From positions 186,001-250,000 of the forward strand of contig NZ_JASSVM010000004.1 of assembly GCF_030541005.1 (NCBI RefSeq): 64,000 nt of DNA. Reading direction: 5' to 3'. Every line of letters starts with the position of its first letter. The first letter of the stretch is position 1. This document shows positions 51,712-61,239 of this stretch, piece by piece. The notes beneath the pieces were generated by a model. It saw only the letters and a program-made list of their open reading frames with translations, had not been told where the DNA came from and made no database searches. This DNA comes from Marinobacter sp. SS5-14b (GTDB lineage Bacteria; Pseudomonadota; Gammaproteobacteria; Pseudomonadales; Oleiphilaceae). The translations under genes and the position numbers were made by a program.

Positions 51712-52923
51712 ATGACAATGATGAAAAAGCTTCTTGCCTCTGCCGTTGCATCCGCACTGATGGCCAGTGGTGCCCAGGCGGCCATCTCCGACAACACCGT
51801 GAAAATCGGCTATCTGGCGGACATGTCTGGCACTTACCGGGACCTCGCCGGCCCTAATGGACTGAAAGCCATGGAAATGGCGGTCGCGGACTTCGGCGGC
51901 AAGGTCAACGGCGCCAAGATTGAGATTGTCAGTGCCGACGATCGCAACAGTGCTGATGTCGCATCCAGCACTGTGCGCCGCTGGCTGGAGAACGACGGCG
52001 TGGATATGGTGGGTGGCCTGGTGGCATCGTCGGTCACACTGGCCGCCGTGGGGTTGCTCGAACAAAACGACAAACTCGGGCTGGTTTCAGGCGCCGCTGC
52101 GGCGAGCATTTCCAACGAGAGCTGCAGCCCCAATCATATTCACTACGTCTATGACACCTATGCGTTCTCCGTTGGTACGCCGACCGCCATGGTCAAGGAA
52201 GGCAACAAGCGCTGGTTCATTCTGACTGCGGATTATGCCTTTGGTCATGCCCTTGAGGCCGACGTTACCCGGGTGGTTGAGGCCAATGGCGGGGAAGTGG
52301 TTGGCAGCATCCGGCACCCGTTCCCAACGTCGGACTTCTCGTCCTTCATCCTGCAAGCCCAGGCTTCTGGCGCCGACGTGATTGCCATGGCCAATGCCGG
52401 TTCCGACACCACCAACGCCATCACCACGGCCGCCGAGTTTGGTGTGACCCAGGCAGGCCAGGCCATCGCCGGCCTGGTGGTGTTTCTGAGTGACATCCAC
52501 GCTCTTGGTGCGGAAGTCGCCCAAGGGCTGCAACTGACCACTGGCTGGTACTGGGACATGAACGATGAAACCCGCGAATGGTCTGATCGCTTCATGGAAA
52601 AAACCGGCACCAAGCCCACCATGATCCATGCAGGCGTTTACTCAAGCACCATGCAATACCTTAAAGCCATTGAGGCCACAGGTTCTGACGATGCTCAGAC
52701 GGTGCGGCAGCACATGATCAAAACACCGATCAATGACATGTTTGCCAGTAACGGCTACATCCGCGAAGACGGCCGGATGGTGCACGATATGTACCTGACC
52801 CGGGTTAAAACCCCGGCAGAATCGACCAATGAATGGGATCTGTACGAAATCGTTCGCACCATTCCCGGAGAGGAAGCCTTCCGACCACTGTCCGAAAGCA
52901 AATGCAGGCTGGTGAAAAACTAA
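51712..52923 (+). CDS. Branched-chain-type ABC substrate-binding protein
   Basis: A 403-residue periplasmic binding protein of the type 1 (LivJ/AmiC-like) fold. The signal peptide (MTMMKKLLASAVASALMASGAQA, in two halves) is cleaved near residue 23, then VKIGYLADMSGTYRDLAGPNG. This group often binds aromatic or alicyclic acids and amides. GGAG precedes the ATG. A GC-rich hairpin sits in the gap after it. Confidence 0.92.
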   Translation: MTMMKKLLASAVASALMASGAQAAISDNTVKIGYLADMSGTYRDLAGPNGLKAMEMAVADFGGKVNGAKIEIVSADDRNSADVASSTVRRWLENDGVDMVGGLVASSVTLAAVGLLEQNDKLGLVSGAAAASISNESCSPNHIHYVYDTYAFSVGTPTAMVKEGNKRWFILTADYAFGHALEADVTRVVEANGGEVVGSIRHPFPTSDFSSFILQAQASGADVIAMANAGSDTTNAITTAAEFGVTQAGQAIAGLVVFLSDIHALGAEVAQGLQLTTGWYWDMNDETREWSDRFMEKTGTKPTMIHAGVYSSTMQYLKAIEATGSDDAQTVRQHMIKTPINDMFASNGYIREDGRMVHDMYLTRVKTPAESTNEWDLYEIVRTIPGEEAFRPLSESKCRLVKN

Positions 52924-52936
52924 GCAACGTTGAGTC

Positions 52937-52975
52937 GCCCGGCAGCCGGCCAGCGAACGCGACCGGACGCCGGGC
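52937..52975 (+). other. GC-rich stem-loop after binding-protein gene
   Basis: GCCCGGC (52937-52943) pairs with GCCGGGC (52969-52975), with inner CCGG pairs. It fills part of the 112-base gap between the binding-protein and permease genes; no U-run. Likely an mRNA 3' stabiliser allowing more binding protein. Confidence 0.45.
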
Positions 52976-53035
52976 ACCCGCCGGGACGAATACCCTGACA
53001 AAAACAACGCCTGCATTGTTTGTGGAGTTAACAAC

Positions 53036-53923
53036 ATGACCATGATTTTCGGCGTCCCCCTTGCCGTGCTTTCCGGCCAGTTGCTGATCGGGATCATTAA
53101 TGGCGCCTTCTATGCCCTGTTAAGCCTGGGCCTTGCGGTGATCTTCGGTCTGCTGAAGATCATCAATTTTGCCCATGGCGCCATGTACATGCTCGGTGCA
53201 CTGGTCACCGTCGTTCTGTTTGATCTGATGGGGGTCAACTACTGGGTGGCGCTGTTTCTCGCCCCTCTCCTGGTTGGCGCATTCGGCGTGTTGATCGAAT
53301 ATTTCCTGCTCCGGCGGATCGCCGGCCAGGATCACATCTACAGCCTGCTGCTCACCTTCGGCGTGGCCCTGATCATTCAGGGCGTACTCACCAACATCTA
53401 CGGTGTTTCCGGGCTGCGCTACGCCATGCCGGACATGTTCAAAGGCGGTATCAACCTGGGCTTCATGTTCCTGCCGTACTACCGGGCCTGGGTCATCGTG
53501 GTGGCGATGCTGGTGTGCTTCGGCACCTGGTTCATTATCGAGAAAACCAAGCTGGGCTCCTACCTGAGGGCCGGCACGGAAGACTCACAACTAATGCAGG
53601 GCTTCGGCATCAACGTGCCACTGCTGGTCAGCCTTACCTACGGTTTCGGGGTCATGCTTTCAGCGCTCGCCGGCGTGCTGGCCGCCCCTATCTATTCGGT
53701 CACCCCGGTGATGGGCTCCAACATTCTCATTGTGGTCTTTGCCGTGGTGGTGATCGGAGGCATGGGCTCCATTGGCGGCGCCATTATCACCGGCATTCTA
53801 ATGGGCGTCGTTGAAGGCCTGACCAAGACTTTCTATCCGCCAGCATCGTCTGCCGTTATCTTCCTGGTGATGGTCATGGTGCTGATGATCCGTCCCACCG
53901 GCCTGTTCGGCAAGGAGGCATAA
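53036..53923 (+). CDS. Branched-chain-type ABC permease (LivH class)
   Basis: A 295-residue inner-membrane permease with about eight hydrophobic segments. The N-terminal GIINGAFYALLSLGLAVIFGLLKIINFAHGAMYMLGA region is typical (split into two helices), and the C-terminal VVIGGMGSIGGAIITGILMGVVEG carries the family's coupling motif. The product pairs with the LivM-class protein, two bases downstream. Confidence 0.93.
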   Translation: MTMIFGVPLAVLSGQLLIGIINGAFYALLSLGLAVIFGLLKIINFAHGAMYMLGALVTVVLFDLMGVNYWVALFLAPLLVGAFGVLIEYFLLRRIAGQDHIYSLLLTFGVALIIQGVLTNIYGVSGLRYAMPDMFKGGINLGFMFLPYYRAWVIVVAMLVCFGTWFIIEKTKLGSYLRAGTEDSQLMQGFGINVPLLVSLTYGFGVMLSALAGVLAAPIYSVTPVMGSNILIVVFAVVVIGGMGSIGGAIITGILMGVVEGLTKTFYPPASSAVIFLVMVMVLMIRPTGLFGKEA

Positions 53924-53925
53924 CC

Positions 53926-54921
53926 ATGAACCAACCTGTGAATCCTGCCGATATCCACAAAGTCATTATTGAGCAGCAGAAGGCCCGGAATCGGAAGAAA
54001 ATGATGGTGAACGGTGTTCTGTTCTTATTGCTATTGGCCGCTCCGTTCATGATGTACCCGGTCTTCCTGATGAAGATCCTGTGCTTTGCCTTGTTTGCCG
54101 TGGCCTTCAACCTGCTGTTCGGGTTTGCCGGTCTTTTATCCTTTGGCCATGCCGCTTTTCTGGCGGCCGGGGGCTACACCACCGGTTATCTGCTCAGCAA
54201 CTTTGCTGGCCTGTCCACAGAACTCGGCATCCTGGCCGGTACCGCCACCGCTACCGTATTGGGGCTGGCGTTTGCGCTGCTGTCGATTCGCCGCCAGGGC
54301 ATCTATTTTGCCATGGTGACTCTGGCGCTGGCACAGCTGGTGTTTTTCTTCTTCGTGCAGGCGGAATTTACGGGTGGCGAAGACGGCATGCACGGGATTC
54401 CACGGGGGCACTTGCTCGGGTTGATCAATCTGGAAGACAACCTGAACATGTACTACTTCGTACTCGCCGTGTTTATCGGCTGCTACTTACTGGTACAGCG
54501 AATTGTCAGCAGCCCCTATGGCCAGGTTCTCAAAGCCATCAAGCAAAATGAGCCCCGGGCCGTGTCCCTTGGCTACAATGTAGATCGCTACAAAGTGCTG
54601 GCCTTCGTCATTTCGTCCGCACTGGCCGGGCTGGCGGGCTCAATGAAATCTGTGGTGTTCCAGCTGGCTTCACTGAATGATGCCCACTGGCACATGTCGG
54701 GAGAGGTCATCCTGATGACCCTTCTTGGTGGAATGGGCACGTTGCTGGGACCGGTGATCGGCGCAACCTTCGTGGTTAACGTGGAGTACCAACTCTCACA
54801 GGGCCCCCTCAGAGACTGGGTAGACCCCATTCTGGGCGGTATTTTCGTGCTCACCGTACTCGCCTTCCGCAGCGGGGTCGTCGGTGAAATCCAGAAGCTG
54901 GTGGACCGGAATTTCAAATGA
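53926..54921 (+). CDS. Branched-chain-type ABC permease (LivM class)
   Basis: A 331-residue permease with an N-terminal cytoplasmic stretch (residues 1-30, rich in Lys/Arg), then about nine hydrophobic segments. LFGFAGLLSFGHAAFLAAGGY and LLGGMGTLLGPVIGATFVV are family blocks. It is the last transporter gene, and follows the LivH-class gene directly. Confidence 0.93.
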   Translation: MNQPVNPADIHKVIIEQQKARNRKKMMVNGVLFLLLLAAPFMMYPVFLMKILCFALFAVAFNLLFGFAGLLSFGHAAFLAAGGYTTGYLLSNFAGLSTELGILAGTATATVLGLAFALLSIRRQGIYFAMVTLALAQLVFFFFVQAEFTGGEDGMHGIPRGHLLGLINLEDNLNMYYFVLAVFIGCYLLVQRIVSSPYGQVLKAIKQNEPRAVSLGYNVDRYKVLAFVISSALAGLAGSMKSVVFQLASLNDAHWHMSGEVILMTLLGGMGTLLGPVIGATFVVNVEYQLSQGPLRDWVDPILGGIFVLTVLAFRSGVVGEIQKLVDRNFK

Positions 54922-54958
54922 CATTCGGGCAGACACACAGACAATCGGAGCGTAGCCT

Positions 54959-56005
54959 ATGAAAGCCGCATTCATCACCGGTCACGGTGGCAACGAAGTT
55001 GTAGAAGTGGGTACCGTTGAACGCCCAAACCGTAAGCCCGGCGAAGTGCTGGTTCGCCTCAAGGCCGCGACGCTCAATCAGGTTGACCTGTACATGCGCA
55101 ACAGCGGCGCTGGCATTACCCACAGCCTGCCCCAGATCATGGGAGTAGACGGTGCCGGTGTGGTGGAAGAGGCCGACGAATCCGACACCCGCTTTTCACC
55201 CGGACAGCCAGTAGTGCTATTCCCTGCCGTAACCTGCGGTCGGTGTGAATTCTGCCATCGGGGAGACCACAGCCTTTGTGTGAAAATCCAGTTTCTGGGC
55301 GAACATCGGGATGGTACGTTGGCCGAGTGGATCAGCGTTCCTGCAGAGAACGTTTTCCCTATGCCGACAAGTCTCTCCTTCTCCCAGGCTGCAGCGATGG
55401 GCGTCAACTACCTGACCGCCTGGCGCATGCTGTTCAGCAAAGCCCAGGTAAAGCCCTGGGAGACCGTACTGATATTCGGCATTGGCGGAGGCGTTTCGCT
55501 TGCGGCAATGCAACTGGCCAACTGCATTGGCGCCCGAGTGATCGTGACATCCCGTGATGACGACAAGCTGGAGCGAGCTCTGGCCTTGGGTGCAAGCCAC
55601 GCCATCAACAGTCAGACCCAGGACGTCGCTAAAGCCGTTCTCGCGTTCACGGAAGGCCGTGGTGTGGACGTGGTTATCGAGAATGTCGGCCAGGCGGTCT
55701 GGTCTTCCGCTATGAAGTCGCTGGTTCGGGGCGGGCGCCTCGTCACCTGTGGCGCCACATCGGGCGCTCAACCGGGGGCAGATCTGCAGCGTCTCTTCGT
55801 TCGGCAACTTCAGATTTTCGGATCCACCGGCGGCACCCGATCGGAATTCAGAGACCTGCTGTCATTCGTGAACAGCCACGGCATTGAGCCGGTTATCGAC
55901 AGCACGTTTTCATTGAATCAGGTCCACGATGCCTTGAATCAGCTGGAATCGGGTAAGAAAATGGGAAAAGTCGTCATCAACCTGCAAGACGCTGGTGAAA
56001 GATGA
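54959..56005 (+). CDS. Medium-chain dehydrogenase/reductase (zinc-binding alcohol dehydrogenase-like)
   Basis: A 348-residue MDR protein. CGRCEFCHRGDHSLC (about 93-107) is the structural zinc loop; the site near residue 40 reads LNQVDLYMRNSG, without the Cys of zinc alcohol dehydrogenases, so the catalytic zinc may be missing as in quinone reductases. The NAD(P) site IFGIGGGVSLAAMQLA (about 170-185) is present. It sits between the transporter and the MarR gene; a CoA-ester or enone reduction in ring metabolism is a guess. Confidence 0.85.
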   Translation: MKAAFITGHGGNEVVEVGTVERPNRKPGEVLVRLKAATLNQVDLYMRNSGAGITHSLPQIMGVDGAGVVEEADESDTRFSPGQPVVLFPAVTCGRCEFCHRGDHSLCVKIQFLGEHRDGTLAEWISVPAENVFPMPTSLSFSQAAAMGVNYLTAWRMLFSKAQVKPWETVLIFGIGGGVSLAAMQLANCIGARVIVTSRDDDKLERALALGASHAINSQTQDVAKAVLAFTEGRGVDVVIENVGQAVWSSAMKSLVRGGRLVTCGATSGAQPGADLQRLFVRQLQIFGSTGGTRSEFRDLLSFVNSHGIEPVIDSTFSLNQVHDALNQLESGKKMGKVVINLQDAGER

Positions 56006-56053
56006 CGGCGAAAGGCGTCGCTCTGGCGCACCCTCACTGACAGGACAAAAGTG

Positions 56054-56530
56054 ATGAAAGTAACCGAATCCGGAGGCGTTTCGAACCGGCTTTTCTTCCG
56101 GCTTTTTCAGACCGGCAACATTCTGCAACGGCAAGTCCAGAATGAAATGGGCATGAGTGCCGTTCAGTGGGCCGTACTGGGTGCGCTGTCACGGGAGGGC
56201 TTTGAAGCAGGCACTTCCTTCAACCAGCTTAAAGGCTATCTGTTTGTTAGCCGCCAGAATCTGGATGGCGTGCTGAAGCGCATGGAGCGGGACGGTCACG
56301 TGCTGCGCATTCCTGACCCCGAAGATCGGCGGGCCAGGCTTGTGGTGCTCACCGATGCTGGCAGGGAGTACTGGGATCAGCTCCAGGGCACCATTGCCGA
56401 GTTTTACCGTCAAGCCCTTCAGGGCGTGAGCTTTGATGACGAAGTCAGTCTGCTGCACCTTTTGAAGAAGCTGCAGCATGATCTGATTAACGTATCGTTG
56501 ACCGAAGGCGCCACTGAAACAAACGACTGA
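56054..56530 (+). CDS. badR: MarR-family regulator (BadR-like)
   Basis: A 158-residue winged-helix regulator. The recognition region KGYLFVSRQNLDGVLKRMERDGHVLRIPDPEDRRARLVVLTDAG (about residues 58-100, read in blocks) has the conserved wing DPEDRRARL. ATG at 56054 has AGGAC eight bases upstream; GTG at 56051 is possible. In R. palustris BadR controls bad/ali genes with 2-ketocyclohexanecarboxyl-CoA as effector; here its place in the cluster supports the same role. Confidence 0.8.
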   Translation: MKVTESGGVSNRLFFRLFQTGNILQRQVQNEMGMSAVQWAVLGALSREGFEAGTSFNQLKGYLFVSRQNLDGVLKRMERDGHVLRIPDPEDRRARLVVLTDAGREYWDQLQGTIAEFYRQALQGVSFDDEVSLLHLLKKLQHDLINVSLTEGATETND

Positions 56531-56535
56531 GCGTT

Positions 56536-57738
56536 TCAGCAACGCTCAATCACGGTCGCAATCCCCTGGCCAACGCCCACGCACATGGTGCACAAGGCAT
56601 ACCGGCCCCCAGTGCGCTGGAGCTGGTTGGCGGCGGTCATCAGCAACCGGGACCCTGACATTCCCAGGGGATGACCAAGCGCAATGGCGCCGCCATTCGG
56701 ATTGACCCTTGGGTCATCGTCGGCAATACCAAGCTCCCGAAGCACCGCCAGCCCCTGCGCAGCAAAGGCTTCATTCAGCTCGATAACATCGAGGTCATCA
56801 AGGCTCAGGCCCAATCTCGCCAACAGTTTTTGGGTTGCCGGCACCGGGCCAATTCCCATAACACCCGGCTCAACACCTGCCGTGGCCATGCCTAACACCT
56901 TGGCCACTGGCTTAAGACCGTGCTTACTTACAGCATCGGTACTGGCGACCAGCATGGCTGCCGCACCGTCGTTGACGCCAGAGGCATTACCCGCAGTGAC
57001 ACTGCCGCCGCCCCGGAAGGGCGTTGGTAAAGCCGCGAGCTTTTCGAGGGTTGTCGCTCGTGGGTGCTCGTCGGTATCGACCACCAAAGGGTCCTGCTTG
57101 CGACGCGGAATGGATACAGGAGTTATCTCCTCGGCAAACACCCCGGCTTGTTGCGCGGCGGCCGCTTTTTGCTGAGACCGAAGCGCGAACAGATCCTGAT
57201 CCTCGCGCGAAATACGATACTGCTCAGCCACATTCTCTGCGGTTTCAGGCATGGACTCGATCCCATACTGCTGTTTCATCAGCGGATTGACCAAGCGCCA
57301 GCCTATGGTGGTGTCTTCCAGAACCTGGGTGCGGGAGAAAGCGGAATCGGCCTTACCCATCACAAACGGTGCCCGCGACATGGACTCCACGCCACCTGCC
57401 AGCGCCAACTCCATTTCACCAGCGCGAATCGCTCGGAATGCCGTGCCAACGGCGTCCATACCGGAGCCGCACAAGCGATTCAGAGTGACTCCCGGCACCG
57501 TCACCGGCAGCCCGGCAAGCAAGCCGGACATGCGTGCCACGTTCCGATTATCTTCCCCCGCCTGATTGGCGCACCCCAGAAAAACCTCATCAATCGCTGC
57601 CGGGGCCAGTGCCGGTGCCTGCTCAAGAACAGACTTAAAGATAAGAGCTGCAAGATCGTCAGGCCGAACCCCGGACAAGGTGCCACCGAAGCGGCCGATG
57701 GCAGAGCGGCGAGGATGGCAAAGATAAACGTCAGTCAT
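56536..57738 (-). CDS. pimB: Thiolase, 3-oxopimeloyl-CoA (acetyl-CoA) acyltransferase
   Basis: A 400-residue thiolase. The acyl-accepting Cys is in [13 protein letters not shown] (about residue 90), with [16 protein letters not shown] (His) and [10 protein letters not shown] (second Cys). ATG at 57738 has AGAGG eight bases upstream; the frame open to 57813 is not used. It would cleave 3-oxopimeloyl-CoA to glutaryl-CoA and acetyl-CoA. Related thiolases of the beta-ketoadipate pathway (PcaF) are alternatives; the pim setting favours PimB. Confidence 0.87.
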   Translation of the reverse strand: MTDVYLCHPRRSAIGRFGGTLSGVRPDDLAALIFKSVLEQAPALAPAAIDEVFLGCANQAGEDNRNVARMSGLLAGLPVTVPGVTLNRLCGSGMDAVGTAFRAIRAGEMELALAGGVESMSRAPFVMGKADSAFSRTQVLEDTTIGWRLVNPLMKQQYGIESMPETAENVAEQYRISREDQDLFALRSQQKAAAAQQAGVFAEEITPVSIPRRKQDPLVVDTDEHPRATTLEKLAALPTPFRGGGSVTAGNASGVNDGAAAMLVASTDAVSKHGLKPVAKVLGMATAGVEPGVMGIGPVPATQKLLARLGLSLDDLDVIELNEAFAAQGLAVLRELGIADDDPRVNPNGGAIALGHPLGMSGSRLLMTAANQLQRTGGRYALCTMCVGVGQGIATVIERC

Positions 57739-57863
57739 TGGAAGAACCTCTCTAACACCCGAAACGGGTAAGCCTGGCGCATAAAAAGCCAGGGAACTCA
57801 GCCAAACTAACAATAAGGAGCGAATGCCACAATTATATATTTGGCATTAAATCTATACCCAAA

Positions 57864-57889
57864 TTCGATAGATTATGAGGGTTATCGAA
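57864..57889. promoter_or_regulatory. Inverted repeat upstream of pimB
   Basis: TTCGATA-N12-TATCGAA, a seven-base perfect dyad, between the LysR stop and pimB. It comes just upstream of CATTAAATCTAT (57845-57856), which recurs in the LysR/pimF gap. Proposed regulator site. Confidence 0.5.
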
Positions 57890-57904
57890 ATGGCACCGTT
57901 ACGC

Positions 57905-58849
57905 TCAGAACAACAAATTTCCGATCCATCGACCACTCCTGACCTGCTCCGAAACCTGCTCAAGAATCACTTCCGTCAGCTTCATGGTTGCAATCGAAGG
58001 CGGAATATTACCGGGCGTGACAATGGCCAGAGTGCGCTTCAGCTCCGGATTCACAATCGGAACGACCGCCACTTCCCCCCGGCTCACCATCTCCCCGACC
58101 GAAACCGCAGACAGGATGGTGTAACCCAGGTTCTGATTGACCATCTGGGTCATCAAGGGCCAGGCGCTCACTTCAAACGCCATGTTGATTTTTTTGTTCC
58201 GCGCCATGGCTTCCTTTTCCATTCGAGCTCTAACCCCGTGCTTTTCCTCAGGCAGTATCAGCGGCAGATCCAGCACCTCATGCAGGTCTATGGAATCACG
58301 ACGAGCCAACTCCGAGCCCGGCGGCGCAATCAGGGCAAAGCGTTCTTCGATCAGAGGGGTATAGCGGAGGTGCTGGTTTTTCTTCTGGTCATCGGTAATC
58401 GCCATATCCAGCTTCTGTTGTGACACCATCTGTTGCAGGGTACCGCTCATCGCAGAGCGCAGCGCCAGAGTGACCCGGGGGTAAAGCACCTGAAACGCCT
58501 TGATGATGTCGGTTGCCAGTTCATGGGACACCGTGGGCAGAAGGCCCAGGGTCACATGCCCGGTCACGCTGCCGGCAACAGCACTGACGTCCGCCTGAAT
58601 CTGCTCAACATCCTGCAGCAGGGCCCGGGCCCGCTCATAAAGCACCTCTCCTGCCGCCGTTAATTGCACGCCACGCCCCAGGCGCACGAAGACGTCAACG
58701 TCCAGTGCCTCCTCCAGCAGGCGAATCTGTCGGCTGAGCGCGGGCTGAGCGATAAACAAGGTTTCGGCCGCGCGACTAAAACTGCCCTTGTCGGCGATAG
58801 TCAGGAAGGTTTTCAACTGACGGAGATCTATTTTCAGGTTTGAAATCAT
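57905..58849 (-). CDS. LysR-family regulator
   Basis: A 314-residue regulator. The N-terminal helix-turn-helix is LRQLKTFLTIADKGSFSRAAETLFIAQPALSRQIRLLEEALDVDVFVR (about residues 9-56, in blocks), the C-terminal half the PBP-type sensor. It resembles the nitrogen- and aromatic-type regulators in general layout, with no further assignment possible. It is divergent from pimF and upstream of pimB, so it probably governs both. Confidence 0.88.
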   Translation of the reverse strand: MISNLKIDLRQLKTFLTIADKGSFSRAAETLFIAQPALSRQIRLLEEALDVDVFVRLGRGVQLTAAGEVLYERARALLQDVEQIQADVSAVAGSVTGHVTLGLLPTVSHELATDIIKAFQVLYPRVTLALRSAMSGTLQQMVSQQKLDMAITDDQKKNQHLRYTPLIEERFALIAPPGSELARRDSIDLHEVLDLPLILPEEKHGVRARMEKEAMARNKKINMAFEVSAWPLMTQMVNQNLGYTILSAVSVGEMVSRGEVAVVPIVNPELKRTLAIVTPGNIPPSIATMKLTEVILEQVSEQVRSGRWIGNLLF

Positions 58850-58890
58850 AGGGTTATTCCGAGGCCATTCACCATTAAATCTATCAAATA

Positions 58891-58920
58891 ATTATATGAA
58901 TAATATACCAATCATATAAT
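58891..58920. promoter_or_regulatory. LysR-type palindrome in pimF/LysR gap
   Basis: ATTATATGA-N12-TCATATAAT, a nine-base perfect dyad in AT-rich DNA, 70 bases before the pimF ATG and 42 bases from the LysR start. The T-N11-A type symmetry suits a LysR-family binding site. Confidence 0.65.
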
Positions 58921-58990
58921 AGTGATATCGAAAGCCGAGTGCTATCGTGGGGTACATGCCCGGTTTTCCAACTTAAGGAGAGAGCTACCC

Positions 58991-61090
58991 ATGATGGTCT
59001 CTTATCAGCAAGAAAACGAACTCGCCGTCATCACCATCAACAACCCTCCGGTGAACGCGCTGTCCCATGGTGTGCGCCAGGGCGTGTTCGATGCCATCGC
59101 GAAAGCACAGGCTGATGATTCAAAGGCCATTGTTCTGCTTTGCGAAGGTCGCACCTTCGTAGCCGGTGCCGACATCAGCGAGTTCGGCAAGCCGATGCAG
59201 GAGCCCTCGCTGGCCCAGGTGAACGCCGCCCTTGAATCGTCATCCAAGCCGGTCATCGCGGCGATACACGGAACAGCTCTGGGCGGGGGGTTCGAATTGG
59301 CACTGAGCTGCCATTACCGGTGCGCCGTTGAATCGGCCGCCGTGGGCCTGCCAGAAGTCAACCTGGGGCTTTTGCCCGGCGCCGGCGGCACCCAGCGTGT
59401 TCCCAGACTGATTGGCCTTAAGGCTGCCCTAGATATGATCACCTCCGGGCAGAAAATCGGTGCCGTTAAAGCGACCGAACTGGGGTTGATCGACCGGGTT
59501 CTGGATGGCGAACTGAAGCCAGCCGCCATGGCTTATGCCCGTGAACTGCTTGCCAATGGCGCCCCCCTGCGACGCATCCGCGATATGTCAGTACCCGCGG
59601 ACGGTCTCAATGAGCAAGCCCTCGAGAACTACCGGCAGCAACTCAACAAGCGCAAGCGTGGCCAGGAGGCGCCCCAGAAAATCGTGGACTGCATCGCAGC
59701 GGCCGCCGGCAGAACCTTTGACGAGGGACTGGCTTTCGAACGGGAACGCTTTGCAGAATGCATCGCTTCAGAGCAATCCGCTGCGCTGCGCCACATTTTT
59801 TTCGCAGAGCGCAGCGCCGCGAAAATCCAGGGCATAGGCAAAGCCGTTCAGCCCAGGGCCATAAGCAAGGTTGGCATTATTGGTGCGGGTACCATGGGTG
59901 GCGGTATCGCAATGGTATTTGCCAACGCTGGCATACCGGTCACCTTACTGGACCTCAACGAAGAGGGGCTGGAGCGGGGGCTCGCGCTGATCGCCAAGAA
60001 CTACGGCATCACCGTGAGCAAGGGCAAGCTTTCAGAACAAGAAGCGGCTGCGCGCCAAGCCCGCATATCCGGCAGCACGGATTATGAATCCCTCGCAGAC
60101 GCAGACCTTGTTATCGAAGCCGTGTTCGAAAGCATGGATGTGAAAAGACAGGTGTTCAGCAAGCTCGACGAGGTTTGCAAACCCGGCGCTATCCTGGCGA
60201 CCAACACGTCCTACCTTGACGTGAATGACATTGCCGCCACCACCAGCCGTCCACAGGATGTCATTGGCCTGCACTTTTTCAGCCCCGCCAACGTCATGCG
60301 TCTGCTCGAAGTGGTACGTGCAGACAAGACCGCAGATGACGTGCTGGCGACCGCCATGGCACTGGGCAAACGCATTGGCAAGGTAGCCGTGCTGGCGGGC
60401 GTCTGTTACGGGTTTATCGGTAACCGGATGCTGCGGCAATATGGCCGGGAAGCCCAGTTGTGCATGATCGAAGGTGCCAGCCCTGAGCAGATTGATGGCG
60501 TGCTCACTCGTTTCGGCATGGCCATGGGGCCACTGGCCGTTGGCGATCTGGCGGGCCTGGATATCGGCTACAAAGCTCGCGAATCTCTGACAGAAGAACA
60601 GAAAGGCGACCCCCGTACCTACTGCATCGCGGATGCTCTGGTCGAACAGGGCCGCCTGGGCCAGAAAACCGGCGCTGGCTATTACCGCTACGATCCACAA
60701 ACCCGTGCCCGCTCCTCAGACCCGGAAGTCCTGAAGATCATTAAGGAGCAGGCCGCAAAGCACGGGGTGCACCAACGAAAGCTCTCTGACGAAGAAATTC
60801 TGGACCGCCACCTGTTGGCGCTAATTAATGAAGGCTTCCGGATTCTGGAAGAAGGCATCGCCCAGCGTTCCAGCGATATTGATGTGGTGTATGTCTACGG
60901 CTACGGCTTCCCCTCCTACCGGGGCGGCCCGATGTTCCATGCCGCGCAGCGCGGCCTGAAGAATGTCTACGAGAGCATTCTGAAATTGCAGGAACAAACC
61001 GGTGAGGCACACTGGTCGCCGGCGCCTTTATTGGCGCAACTGGTAAGCGAAGGTAAGAGTTTGCAGGATTGGGAGTCGAGCAAGAACTGA
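58991..61090 (+). CDS. pimF: PimF-like enoyl-CoA hydratase/3-hydroxyacyl-CoA dehydrogenase
   Basis: A 699-residue fusion as in FadJ/PimF. The N-terminal crotonase half has [12 protein letters not shown] and [16 protein letters not shown] (about 95-115) with LPGAGGTQR; the C-terminal half has the NAD site [17 protein letters not shown] (about 297-313), [15 protein letters not shown] and FIGNRM. It would hydrate didehydropimeloyl-CoA and oxidise it to 3-oxopimeloyl-CoA. ATG at 58991 has AAGGAGAG upstream; a frame open to 58922 overlaps the palindrome. Confidence 0.88.
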   Translation: MMVSYQQENELAVITINNPPVNALSHGVRQGVFDAIAKAQADDSKAIVLLCEGRTFVAGADISEFGKPMQEPSLAQVNAALESSSKPVIAAIHGTALGGGFELALSCHYRCAVESAAVGLPEVNLGLLPGAGGTQRVPRLIGLKAALDMITSGQKIGAVKATELGLIDRVLDGELKPAAMAYARELLANGAPLRRIRDMSVPADGLNEQALENYRQQLNKRKRGQEAPQKIVDCIAAAAGRTFDEGLAFERERFAECIASEQSAALRHIFFAERSAAKIQGIGKAVQPRAISKVGIIGAGTMGGGIAMVFANAGIPVTLLDLNEEGLERGLALIAKNYGITVSKGKLSEQEAAARQARISGSTDYESLADADLVIEAVFESMDVKRQVFSKLDEVCKPGAILATNTSYLDVNDIAATTSRPQDVIGLHFFSPANVMRLLEVVRADKTADDVLATAMALGKRIGKVAVLAGVCYGFIGNRMLRQYGREAQLCMIEGASPEQIDGVLTRFGMAMGPLAVGDLAGLDIGYKARESLTEEQKGDPRTYCIADALVEQGRLGQKTGAGYYRYDPQTRARSSDPEVLKIIKEQAAKHGVHQRKLSDEEILDRHLLALINEGFRILEEGIAQRSSDIDVVYVYGYGFPSYRGGPMFHAAQRGLKNVYESILKLQEQTGEAHWSPAPLLAQLVSEGKSLQDWESSKN

Positions 61091-61239
61091 CAACCAACAC
61101 CGCCCCGGCCACGGATGGCCACACATCACGAATTCCGGAACCGACAGGCGCAGCAATGTGACATCACCGTGCGGGCCAGATAAAATTCCGGAGCATTGAA
61201 GCAAGAAGCTTCTCTCAGCCATTGATAAGGAACGTCACC

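Noticed and set aside
61135..61239. Small gene in the pimF to large-protein gap
   Set aside because: No start with a ribosome site and no open frame of sensible length on either strand; the 149 bases appear to be leader or promoter DNA.
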